Source: an uncultured Pseudomonadota bacterium
Lineage (GTDB): Bacteria > Desulfobacterota > Desulfobacteria > Desulfobacterales > Desulfobacteraceae
NCBI GenBank assembly: GCA_937880875.1
Contig: CALGRI010000080.1
Coordinates: forward strand, 1-43,472
Direction: 5' to 3'
Length of the DNA: 43,472 nt
The notes under the pieces were generated by a model. It did no database searches. It was not told the DNA's origin and saw only the letters and a program-made list of their open reading frames with translations. A program made the translations under genes and the position numbers. This document shows, piece after piece, positions 35,421 to 42,704 of this stretch. Numbering within the stretch: position 1 is the stretch's first letter; every line of letters begins with the position of its first letter.

Positions 35421-36086
35421 TTGAAAATGAATGTATGGGAAGCAATTGAAACCAGAAGAAGTTATCGCGTATTTAAACAAGACCCAGTCGCCAGAACTCT
35501 TATTGAAAATATATTAACCGCAGGCGCGCAGGCACCTTCTTCGGCCAATATGCAGCCATGGGAATTTGTAGTGGTTGCAGGACAAAAAAGAGATGAATTG
35601 AGCCAAATGATGTTAAGCTCTTTTATAGATCAAAAGAAAAATTATGATATCCTGGGTAAAGATAGTTTTTTTCCTCAACAACTTTTGGATCGAAGAAAGA
35701 AATTTTTTGCAGATATATTTAAAAAATTATCCAAGCATAATGAATCTCCCATGAAATATGTGATGGAAGGATCGCTTCGCTTTTATAATGCTCCCATCAT
35801 TATATTCGTGTTTATTGATAAGAGAATTGCAAAAAGATTTTTATTTGATATCGGGGCATGTGTACAGAATGTTGTATTAGCTGCCCAGTCAGAGGGGTTA
35901 GGTACACATCTTCTTGGCCTGGTTCTAAAATATCAGGATGCTGTTAAAAAAACGCTTCATATTTCCGAAGACAAGGAGATGGTAGTTGGAATCTGTCTGG
36001 GTTACCCAGATATGGAGAATCGGGTCAATGATTTTACGCCAGGCCGGGCAGATCTTGATCAATTCGTGAAATGGTTTGGCATTTAA
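35421..36086 (+). CDS. Nitroreductase-family flavoprotein
   Basis: A 221-residue FMN-binding protein with the family N terminus (WEAIETRRSYRVFKQDPV), the flavin-contacting PSSANMQPWEFVVVAG and GACVQNVVLAAQSEGLGTHLLG near residue 150. Some members reduce nitro groups or quinones, others act on C=C bonds in CoA-linked or ring substrates. TTG 35421 has AGGA six bases upstream; an ATG at 35427 is an alternative start. It is the last gene of the plus-strand series and converges with the amidohydrolase, only 11 bp away. Confidence 0.9.
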   Translation: MKMNVWEAIETRRSYRVFKQDPVARTLIENILTAGAQAPSSANMQPWEFVVVAGQKRDELSQMMLSSFIDQKKNYDILGKDSFFPQQLLDRRKKFFADIFKKLSKHNESPMKYVMEGSLRFYNAPIIIFVFIDKRIAKRFLFDIGACVQNVVLAAQSEGLGTHLLGLVLKYQDAVKKTLHISEDKEMVVGICLGYPDMENRVNDFTPGRADLDQFVKWFGI

Positions 36087-36097
36087 TGGATTGATAT

Positions 36098-37639
36098 TTA
36101 ATCATGGGATTCCCAAACAATCTTTCCATCTATAATCGTCATCACAACCTTAATATCCTTTATCTCTTCAGAAGAAAGCCTTGTCACATCCTTGCTTAAA
36201 AGCACCATGTCAGCCAGTTTTCCCGGTGTGATAGATCCTTTCAGATCTTCATCGAAAAAAACTTTTGCAGCATTTAAGGTAAACATCTGAATGGCACTTA
36301 ATATATCTATACCCTCTTTTGCTGCAATAGTTTTACCTGTTTTTGCCATACGGGAAATCGCAGAATATATACCGGTTATGGGATTGGGTTCAACAATGGG
36401 ACTGTCAGAACTTCCAGCAACCAATACCCCGGATTGTTGAAGGGTGGCAAAGGGATATAAATGAGCAATATCCTCTTTTGCAATAGTTTTAAGGTATCGA
36501 TCCCCGTTGTAGTGAATAAATGAGGGTTGTGTGACCACAATAATTTTTAACGCTGCCAGGCGTTTTGCCAGGGGTGGTGAGCATAGCGAGCAGTGCTCTA
36601 TTCGATGCCGGTGATTCTCGTTTGGTATTTTATCTAAGGCATTTTCAATGGCATTACAGGCAGATTCAACAGCACTCTGTTCAATGGCATGGATGGAGGC
36701 CTGCATCCCTGCCTGATGAATCGCCAGAACAGAACGATCCAGTTCTTTTTGGGAAGGATAAAGCCGGCCCGTGGTTTGGTCCAGTATAATTTTAACGCTG
36801 CTGATCTTAAGCTGTTCCCCGTCAACAGGACATGAATACAGATGCTTTTTTTCAAATTCTTTCATCCCTATTGCCATAGTTATCCTGGGGGAAAAATCTT
36901 TTTTTGTCTTAATGGAACATAATGACTCCCATTCTTTGAGCCCATTAATGAACGAAGCTTCATGAATGGAGGTAATGCCTAAGGAAAGCAGTTTTTGATT
37001 TAACGAGGCAAGACCCAGATTGAATTCCTTGTCACTGATCCAGGGTACACGCTCCGATAAAAAATCACTCATTTCAAACAGGACCCCATTGGGCTCGCCC
37101 GTGTCCGTATATCGGTCAATAAGACCTCCCGGGGGTTCAGGGGTAAACCTGGAAATACCCACCTGCTTTAAGGCCAGGCTGTTTAAAACATGTGCATGGT
37201 GGGACCGGTGGGTGAGTTTAACAGGGTGGTCCGGTGCAGCCTTATCCAGATCCCGACAGGTTGGGTGCTGTTTTTCAGCCAGGTAAAACTCGTTATACCT
37301 CGATGCCCTGATCCAGGACCCCGGGGCAATGGTCTTTGAATACTCACGAATTTTTTTCAGTATATCTGTAATTGAGGACACATTGGCTTGTGGAGATAAG
37401 TCAAGAGTCATTAAGTGAGATACAGATGCCCACAGGTGAAAATGGGCATCACAAAATCCAGGCAAAAGGGTCTTGCCCCCACAATCCACCAGCCGGGTCT
37501 GTTTTTGATTCAAATCCCTTAACGCATCATTTGATAATACTGCCTGTATCCTGCCATTTTTGACTGCGACCAGATTAGCTTTTTTTATGGCAGGGTCCAG
37601 GGTAATTACATTTGCATTAAAAAAAATTAGATCCGTCAT
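36098..37639 (-). CDS. YtcJ-type metal-dependent amidohydrolase
   Basis: A 513-residue amidohydrolase of the YtcJ/AepA-like group. HxH is in GFCDAHFHLW (about residue 66), later His residues are in HRIEHCSLCSP, and Asp in AGSSDSPIVEPNPI; the C-terminal MTIIDGKIV closes the beta-sandwich. The group hydrolyses amides, often of unknown nature. It follows the acyl-CoA dehydrogenase on the same strand by 18 bp, so it is driven by the same sigma-54 promoter. No good ribosome-binding site is seen, consistent with coupling. Confidence 0.88.
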   Translation of the reverse strand: MTDLIFFNANVITLDPAIKKANLVAVKNGRIQAVLSNDALRDLNQKQTRLVDCGGKTLLPGFCDAHFHLWASVSHLMTLDLSPQANVSSITDILKKIREYSKTIAPGSWIRASRYNEFYLAEKQHPTCRDLDKAAPDHPVKLTHRSHHAHVLNSLALKQVGISRFTPEPPGGLIDRYTDTGEPNGVLFEMSDFLSERVPWISDKEFNLGLASLNQKLLSLGITSIHEASFINGLKEWESLCSIKTKKDFSPRITMAIGMKEFEKKHLYSCPVDGEQLKISSVKIILDQTTGRLYPSQKELDRSVLAIHQAGMQASIHAIEQSAVESACNAIENALDKIPNENHRHRIEHCSLCSPPLAKRLAALKIIVVTQPSFIHYNGDRYLKTIAKEDIAHLYPFATLQQSGVLVAGSSDSPIVEPNPITGIYSAISRMAKTGKTIAAKEGIDILSAIQMFTLNAAKVFFDEDLKGSITPGKLADMVLLSKDVTRLSSEEIKDIKVVMTIIDGKIVWESHD

Positions 37640-37657
37640 AGGATGTTGTCATTTTTT

Positions 37658-38800
37658 TTACTTTAGTAATTCATAGGCAATTCTATTTAGACAGACCTGG
37701 GTAGTACCGCCGCCCATGGACCATCCTCTGACATCCCTGTAATACCGTTCCACCTCATAGTCTGTGGAATACCCATAGGCGCCATGTAATTGAATGGCCT
37801 GATCACAGACCCAGACTGCCATTTCATTTGCAGCCTTTTTTGCCATAGAGGCCTCTTTGGCAATCATTTTTCCCTTTTTTTCCTTGAACAATGCGTCGTA
37901 AACCAAAAGCCGGGACTGCTGGATTTTGATGGCCATTTCAGCTAAGTTCCAGCTAATTCCCTGGAACTGGGCAATTGGTTTTCCAAACTGGACCCTTTCT
38001 TTGCAGTGTTTCAATGTCCGCTCATAGGCTCCCTGGGCAAACCCCACACAAAAAGATGAATTTCCGCATCTCTCGGAATTAAATTCTTTCATTATCTCCT
38101 TAAATCCCTTGCCTCCTGCGGGGATCAGCAAATTTTCCTTTGGAACCTGTACATCCTTAAAAATAATTTCATCAAGGCTGGAGCAGTTCCGCCCCATCAT
38201 TTTTTCCGATCTGCCAATGGAAACCCCGGGAGTATCACTGTCAACGATGAACATGGCAATTCCCTTGGACGGTTTTTCAGGGACGATTTTTGTTTTTGCC
38301 AATACGATTAACACACTTGCAATTTTTGCATTGGAAATAAATATTTTTTCCCCGTTGAGCAGGTAATGGGTCTCTTTTTCTTCGGCAAAACTGGACATGT
38401 TCCCGGCATCTGATCCGGCATTGGCCTCTGTCTGGCAGTAAGCACCTATCTTTTTACCCGAAGCCATATCCGGCAGATATTTTTTTTTCTGATCCTCATT
38501 TCCCAGGTGTGCAATGGATCTGCAACAGGCAGAAACATGGGTCAATGGAATTGAAACTCCTACCCTGCCCATCTCTTCACATAAAATGGCCAGGTCAATC
38601 ATGGAACCACCCTCTCCGCCATACTCTTCAGGTACTAAAAGCCCCATAAATCCCATTTCTGAAATTTTTTTATAATAGCTGTCAGGATATTTACCTTCTT
38701 TCTCCCAGGTTTTTACATTGGGTGCAATCTCCCTGTTGGCAAATCGCCTGACTTCGTCACGAAACCTTTTATTCTCATTGCTCAATAAACTGTCTATCAT
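37658..38800 (-). CDS. Acyl-CoA dehydrogenase
   Basis: A 380-residue flavoprotein of the acyl-CoA dehydrogenase family (usual length about 380). Signatures: GAYCQTEANAGSDAGNM, FGKPIAQFQGISWNLAEMA and QLHGAYGYSTDYEVERYYRD. The usual catalytic Glu near the C terminus (I-Y-E-G-T) is Gly here (SMGGGTTQ), but a Glu is present in FNSERCGNSS, the place used by isovaleryl-CoA dehydrogenase, so a branched or cyclic substrate is possible. AGGAGAG precedes the ATG. The sigma-54 site at 38874 lies 74 bp upstream. Confidence 0.92.
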   Translation of the reverse strand: MIDSLLSNENKRFRDEVRRFANREIAPNVKTWEKEGKYPDSYYKKISEMGFMGLLVPEEYGGEGGSMIDLAILCEEMGRVGVSIPLTHVSACCRSIAHLGNEDQKKKYLPDMASGKKIGAYCQTEANAGSDAGNMSSFAEEKETHYLLNGEKIFISNAKIASVLIVLAKTKIVPEKPSKGIAMFIVDSDTPGVSIGRSEKMMGRNCSSLDEIIFKDVQVPKENLLIPAGGKGFKEIMKEFNSERCGNSSFCVGFAQGAYERTLKHCKERVQFGKPIAQFQGISWNLAEMAIKIQQSRLLVYDALFKEKKGKMIAKEASMAKKAANEMAVWVCDQAIQLHGAYGYSTDYEVERYYRDVRGWSMGGGTTQVCLNRIAYELLK

Positions 38801-38873
38801 AATTTCTCTCCTAATAAGTGAAACATTTAAAAATGTCCAAGTGCAGATTTAAAAAGAATTAAGACAAATATTT

Positions 38874-38888
38874 GCAATTCTGATGCCA
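38874..38888 (-). promoter_or_regulatory. Sigma-54 promoter of the acyl-CoA dehydrogenase operon
   Basis: The minus strand reads CTGGCATCAGAATTGCAAA: GG (38887-38886) and GC (38875-38874) are ten bases apart. The 16 bases TGGCATCAGAATTGCA are identical to the promoter before the first MttB gene (5386-5402). The predicted start is near 38862. Confidence 0.78.
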
Positions 38889-38902
38889 GCAACATTGCTG
38901 GC
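38885..38902. repeat. Perfect short palindrome overlapping the -24 element
   Basis: GCCAGCAA-CA-TTGCTGGC, arms of 8 bp with a 2-bp spacer. Its left arm includes the GG of the -24 element, so a protein bound here would block sigma-54 RNA polymerase. Confidence 0.6.
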
Positions 38903-38957
38903 GTTAACAAAGTGGAATTGCAATATATTCAATAGCCTTAAAATAAAAACAACAATT

Positions 38958-38984
38958 ATTTTTGTTTAATTATTAAACAAAAAT
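38958..38984. promoter_or_regulatory. Candidate activator-binding palindrome (best copy)
   Basis: Perfect 12-bp arms around TTA: core TTTTTGTTTAA-TTA-TTAAACAAAAA. It is 71-97 bp upstream of the -24 element at 38887, the standard place for a sigma-54 activator site. Confidence 0.6.
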
Positions 38985-38985
38985 T

Positions 38986-39036
38986 ATTTTACTGTTGTAA
39001 GTTGTTTAATAGTTAAACAACTTACAACAGTAAAAT
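38986..39036. repeat. 51-bp perfect palindrome with 24-bp arms
   Basis: The two 24-bp arms (38986-39009 and 39013-39036) are exact reverse complements around TAG. The centre is TTGTTTAA-TAG-TTAAACAA, the same core as the neighbouring palindrome. It may be a second activator site and/or, for the minus-strand transcript of the second MttB gene, a terminator hairpin followed by AATAATTTTT. Confidence 0.8.
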
Positions 39037-39113
39037 CCCGAGCGTATACTTTCGATATCAGACAAATCCTTTTTTCCATTGACCCCGGCTGATACCAGGA
39101 TAAAATCCTAAAT

Positions 39114-40559
39114 TCATCTGCCTATAATATCGGCATCAGCTTTCTTTACAATGGATGCCATTTCCCTTATCTGATCTTCGGACATGGTTGTTTCCCGTTG
39201 CTTTTCAAGCAATAGGAAATATCTTTCCCTGCCCCTTTCAAGCAGATCCTTTTTGCCCTGCTTTGACCAGGCTTCCCCTGTCATCCGGGTAAAGGCCTTT
39301 GGTTTGAAACCTTCCCTGCAGTGCTTAAACGTATGATCGCACGATAAAAACTGCATCCCCGGCTCAGCCTGACTCAACAGATCCCAGGCCATGGTGTCTT
39401 CATTTACCACTGGTTTGGAGAGGATTTTTTGAACCATTCCGTTCATTTCATCGTCAATGACCAGTTGAACCGGACTTATGGTGGTTGCCACCTGAAGGTT
39501 AGCACAATTGCCCAGCACGTCCACACCGGAAACACCTATGAGCATGGTATGGATTGTTCTTTCAATCATGGATTGCCCGTCATGCCAGGGGGAATCGCAT
39601 CCGCAGCCCGTGGCGTTTGTTGGAAGGTTAAACGCCCGCTTGATAAACTGGTTAACAAGGGCCCCGCCCTGGGCCGCCTCAGCCGAGGACTGCATGGTCC
39701 TTCCACTGGCCATGTCAAGGGCATAAATCAGCGGGGTAGGTATTACCGGCGCACCGGGATTTATGACCTGAGCCGTGATGAGAATTGAAAGAGTCTCCGC
39801 AGCAGATAAAATTGCAACACCCGGCATGGTTATAGGGGCAGTTGCTCCTGCGCTTGGCAGGCTGCATGCAAAAATAGTAAGGCCCTTGGCAGCCGCCTGT
39901 AAAATAATCTCTGCATCCATGAATTTGAGTTCCAGCGGGCTTAAGGCACATGAGATAATGCTCGCCGCAGAATTCTCTTTTGTCTCCTGCTCACCCCCTG
40001 AAGCCACCTGGGTAAGCAGAGTAAGATATTCAACGCTCTTTTCACTGTAAGGCTGGATCCAGACATTTTTATGGATATGTTGAAGTGCCGCACTGACCGC
40101 ATGCACATCCGCCGATTGCGCAGGCACATCAGACGGGGTGGGAACGGACAAAATATCTACATGGTCCAGGGTATCTGCAAGGCCTGCCAGTGAAATAACA
40201 TCAGCCAGCGTCACAGGCCTGAACTCATCTGTTTCAGGGTCGATGATGGTCTGGGCTCCGGTCCCTGTCCGGACATGGTATGTGCCGTCAGCTTTGGGGA
40301 TCTTAAGCCTGTTCTCCTTATTTCTTGCCCCAATGAAAAATTCCCTTGGAGCGAGCAGCAGCTTTTCTTCTATAAAACTTTTGGGAAGACGGACTATCCC
40401 GGTATTCAAATCAACAACAGCTCCGGCCTTATCCAAAAGTTTCAGCACTTGTGGATGCTCCATCTTGAAACCTCGTGTCTCAAGCAGGGTAAAGACCTTC
40501 TCTTTCATTAACTCAATGTCGTCCTCGGAAAAAAATGATACTCTTGAATTACCTAACAT
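39114..40559 (-). CDS. MttB-family methyltransferase without pyrrolysine (second copy)
   Basis: A 481-residue trimethylamine-methyltransferase superfamily protein, full-length without an in-frame UAG. Family segments: FTLLETRGFKMEHPQVLKLL, TGTGAQTIIDPETDE, SAGATAPITMPGVAILSAAE, AQVINPGAPVIPTPLIYAL and the C-terminal AEPGMQFLSCDHTFKHCREG. It is strongly diverged from the first copy at 3821, so the two are not recent duplicates. ATG 40559 is chosen because GGAGG lies eight bases upstream; an earlier ATG at 40574 overlaps that site. It has its own sigma-54 promoter. No corrinoid protein gene is near. Confidence 0.85.
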   Translation of the reverse strand: MLGNSRVSFFSEDDIELMKEKVFTLLETRGFKMEHPQVLKLLDKAGAVVDLNTGIVRLPKSFIEEKLLLAPREFFIGARNKENRLKIPKADGTYHVRTGTGAQTIIDPETDEFRPVTLADVISLAGLADTLDHVDILSVPTPSDVPAQSADVHAVSAALQHIHKNVWIQPYSEKSVEYLTLLTQVASGGEQETKENSAASIISCALSPLELKFMDAEIILQAAAKGLTIFACSLPSAGATAPITMPGVAILSAAETLSILITAQVINPGAPVIPTPLIYALDMASGRTMQSSAEAAQGGALVNQFIKRAFNLPTNATGCGCDSPWHDGQSMIERTIHTMLIGVSGVDVLGNCANLQVATTISPVQLVIDDEMNGMVQKILSKPVVNEDTMAWDLLSQAEPGMQFLSCDHTFKHCREGFKPKAFTRMTGEAWSKQGKKDLLERGRERYFLLLEKQRETTMSEDQIREMASIVKKADADIIGR

Positions 40560-40706
40560 AATTATCGCCTCCATGAGTGTTGATCATAATTATTCATGCT
40601 TTCAATGAAATTTAGTTTTAATCCTGAATCTTCAAACAGTTTTCAATAAAACTACATAGCAAATCAGGCATCAGGCCATTGTTATTGGATATTGAACTGA
40701 ATAGGT

Positions 40707-40722
40707 GCAATTTAGATGCCAA
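40707..40722 (-). promoter_or_regulatory. Sigma-54 promoter of the second MttB-like gene
   Basis: The minus strand reads TTGGCATCTAAATTGCAC: GG (40720-40719) and GC (40708-40707) ten bases apart. It shares the TGGCATC start with the two other minus-strand sites. The predicted start is near 40695. Confidence 0.75.
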
Positions 40723-40734
40723 TTTTAAATTTGG

Positions 40735-40766
40735 TATGATTATTGTATATTTATTGTATAATCATA
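40735..40766. repeat. Inverted repeat with 9-bp arms
   Basis: TATGATTAT (40735-40743) and ATAATCATA (40758-40766) are perfect complements around 14 bp. It lies between the sigma-54 promoter and the putative activator site and could be an operator. Confidence 0.5.
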
Positions 40767-40835
40767 GGAAGTCCTGTACTTTATAGATGAATTTTATATA
40801 TTTACCACAAAAATCAAAGAATGAATCACTTGCTA

Positions 40836-40854
40836 TTGTTTAATAAATAAACAG
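40836..40854. promoter_or_regulatory. Candidate activator-binding palindrome, degenerate copy
   Basis: TTGTTTAATAAATAAACAG: left half identical to the consensus, right half with two mismatches. It lies 116-134 bp upstream of the -24 element at 40720 and 55 bp before the hydroxyacyl-CoA dehydrogenase gene. Confidence 0.45.
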
Positions 40855-40908
40855 GTTCAAAAAGAAATTAAAGACAACCCCGAAAACAAACTATTCTGGA
40901 GAAGGTCA

Positions 40909-41754
40909 ATGAAAACTGTTTTTATAGTCGGGTCGGGAATAATGGGAAGCGGTATAGCCCAGCTCTGCAGTCAGGCAGGGTATGAGGTCTGCCTCATGGA
41001 CAATGATCAGAAAATGCTTGGAAAAGCATTCAAAAAGATAGAATGGTCATTGAACAAACTAGAGGAGAAAAGCCTGTTAAAGGAAAATGCCGGGGATATT
41101 CTGACCAGGATCAAAATTGAAAATACTTTTGAAAATGCCCGTAATACTGATATTGTAATAGAGGCTGCATTTGAAAACTTAAAAACAAAGCATGCAATTT
41201 TTAAAGAACTTGAGCATGTTTGCCGGCCAGATGCAATTTTTGGTACAAATACTTCTTCAATACCCATTACCGAGATTGCATCAGTACTGAAAAATCCTCA
41301 AAGATTTGTCGGGATACATTTTTTCAATCCAGTCCACAAAATGAAGCTTGTAGAAATTATAAAGGGTTTTGCAACTTCAGATGATACTGCCCAGAAGACA
41401 AAAGAATTTGTTTTTTCGATAGGCAAGGAACCTGTTATGGTTAATTGTGACAATGCCGGATTTATTGTTAACAGGATAAATGGGATGGCATTTTTAGAAG
41501 CATTGCAACTTCTTGAAAAAGGAGTTGCAAGCGTTGAGGACATTGACAAGGCAATGCGTCTTGGATTGGGAAATCCTATGGGGCCTTTTGAACTCATGGA
41601 CCTTGTGGGACTTGATGTCGTTTTGAATGCCAGAATGGGAATTTATAATGAAACAAGACAGCCGAATCACTTCCCTCCAGGCATATTAAAAAATATGGTG
41701 AAGGCGGGTTGTCTGGGCCGAAAGACAGGAAAAGGATTTTATGAATATAAATAA
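40909..41754 (+). CDS. hbd: 3-hydroxyacyl-CoA dehydrogenase (short, 3-hydroxybutyryl-CoA dehydrogenase type)
   Basis: A 281-residue NAD(P)-dependent enzyme of the usual length for Hbd. The N-terminal Rossmann motif is VGSGIMGSGIAQLCSQAGY; the catalytic His and Glu are in GIHFFNPVHKMKLVEII; the C-terminal dimer domain includes RLGLGNPMGPFELMDLVGLD. It oxidises 3-hydroxyacyl-CoA to 3-oxoacyl-CoA. GGAGAAGG precedes the ATG. It is followed by a crotonase, making a beta-oxidation pair that could complete breakdown of the ring-derived acyl-CoA. Confidence 0.95.
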   Translation: MKTVFIVGSGIMGSGIAQLCSQAGYEVCLMDNDQKMLGKAFKKIEWSLNKLEEKSLLKENAGDILTRIKIENTFENARNTDIVIEAAFENLKTKHAIFKELEHVCRPDAIFGTNTSSIPITEIASVLKNPQRFVGIHFFNPVHKMKLVEIIKGFATSDDTAQKTKEFVFSIGKEPVMVNCDNAGFIVNRINGMAFLEALQLLEKGVASVEDIDKAMRLGLGNPMGPFELMDLVGLDVVLNARMGIYNETRQPNHFPPGILKNMVKAGCLGRKTGKGFYEYK

Positions 41755-41771
41755 AAAGGGATTATTATATT

Positions 41772-42536
41772 GTGGGATATATAAAGCTTGAAAAAAAAGA
41801 CAAAATAGCCGTCATCACCATGAATCGTCCTGAAAAAAGGAATGCCCTGAACTCAGAGGTCCGCCAGGAGTTATACACTGTTTTAAAACAAATAGACTCA
41901 GATAAAAATATCAGATCTGTAATAATTACCGGTGCCGGAGAGGCTTTTGTGGCCGGAGCAGATATTCAGGCAATGAAAAATTATACTGTTGAAGAAGCCA
42001 TTGAATCTTCCAGAACGGGGAGTCAAATTTTTTCATATATAGAAGCGTTGAGACCTCCTGTTATTGCAGCGATCAATGGCTGGGCCCTTGGTGGAGGCCT
42101 TGAGCTTGCATTGGCATGTGATATTCGCATTTGCAGTGAAAATGCACAATTTGGCCAGCCAGAAGTTAAGATCGGATTACTCCCGGGTTATGGTGCAGGC
42201 ATCAGACTGCCACGTATTATAGGCATCGCAAAAGCAAAAGAAATGATTTATTTTGGAAAAATAATCACAGCCCATGAAGCTCAAAAAGTTGGCCTTGTTA
42301 CCCTTGTTACATCGACTTCAGACCTCTTGTTAAAAGCCATGGAATTAGCACAGAAACTGGTTCAGGGGCCGGCCGCTATATCACTGGCAAAACAGGCAAT
42401 CAACTCGGCCTTTGATGTTAGCGAAGCGCTTGAAGTGTCATCAAAGCTGTATGGGGCTGCATACAAAACCAATGATGCAAGAGAAGGAATTCTGGCCTAC
42501 CTTGAAAAAAGGGAACCGATATTTAAAGGGAATTAG
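41772..42536 (+). CDS. Enoyl-CoA hydratase
   Basis: A 254-residue crotonase with both catalytic Glu residues (GWALGGGLELALACD and FGQPEVKIGLLPGYGAG) and the substrate loop FVAGADIQAM. The best start is GTG 41772, 18 bp after the dehydrogenase, with AAGGGA about ten bases upstream. It most likely hydrates crotonyl-CoA-like substrates for the preceding enzyme. Confidence 0.93.
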   Translation: MGYIKLEKKDKIAVITMNRPEKRNALNSEVRQELYTVLKQIDSDKNIRSVIITGAGEAFVAGADIQAMKNYTVEEAIESSRTGSQIFSYIEALRPPVIAAINGWALGGGLELALACDIRICSENAQFGQPEVKIGLLPGYGAGIRLPRIIGIAKAKEMIYFGKIITAHEAQKVGLVTLVTSTSDLLLKAMELAQKLVQGPAAISLAKQAINSAFDVSEALEVSSKLYGAAYKTNDAREGILAYLEKREPIFKGN

Positions 42537-42562
42537 GCAAATCAGGCCACAAATTATTGTAA

Positions 42563-42590
42563 ATAAAATCCTGTTCATAAAATCCTGTTC
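42563..42590. repeat. Tandem duplication of 14 bp
   Basis: ATAAAATCCTGTTC occurs twice head to tail, immediately after the crotonase gene. It looks like a slippage duplication. Confidence 0.7.
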
Positions 42591-42704
42591 ACTCTTTCCA
42601 ATAAAAATTCTTTTTTTTAAAATATAAAATCTGTGATAGGCTGGCAGAAAACAGGAAATATGATTTATTAATTATTTTAATTAGATTTATGGGATCAATC
42701 ATCG

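Larger units (their letters stand above)
38801..39113. other. Intergenic regulatory region between acyl-CoA dehydrogenase and second MttB-like gene
   Basis: A 313-bp gap between two minus-strand genes. It contains a sigma-54 promoter (38874-38888), a perfect 8-bp inverted repeat over its -24 part (38885-38902), a near-ideal copy of the recurring palindrome (38958-38984) and a 51-bp palindrome (38986-39036) that also may end transcription of the second MttB gene. Confidence 0.65.
40560..40908. other. Divergent regulatory region between second MttB-like gene and hydroxyacyl-CoA dehydrogenase
   Basis: About 350 bp between divergent genes. It holds the sigma-54 promoter for the MttB gene (40707-40722), an inverted repeat (40735-40766) and a degenerate palindrome (40836-40854). 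No GG-N10-GC site faces the plus-strand gene; a TATAAT at 40757-40762 is a possible -10 box but has no good -35. Confidence 0.55.

Noticed and set aside
38958-39036. CRISPR or mobile-element end
   Set aside because: Only two palindromes without regular spacers, no cas or transposase gene nearby and no target duplication seen.
5471-40760. ATTGTATA boxes as activator sites
   Set aside because: Copies near 5471, 6697 and 40742 (with an inverse TTGTATA near 8104) are short and A/T-rich, and have variable distance to the promoters; the longer TTGTTTAA palindrome is a better candidate.
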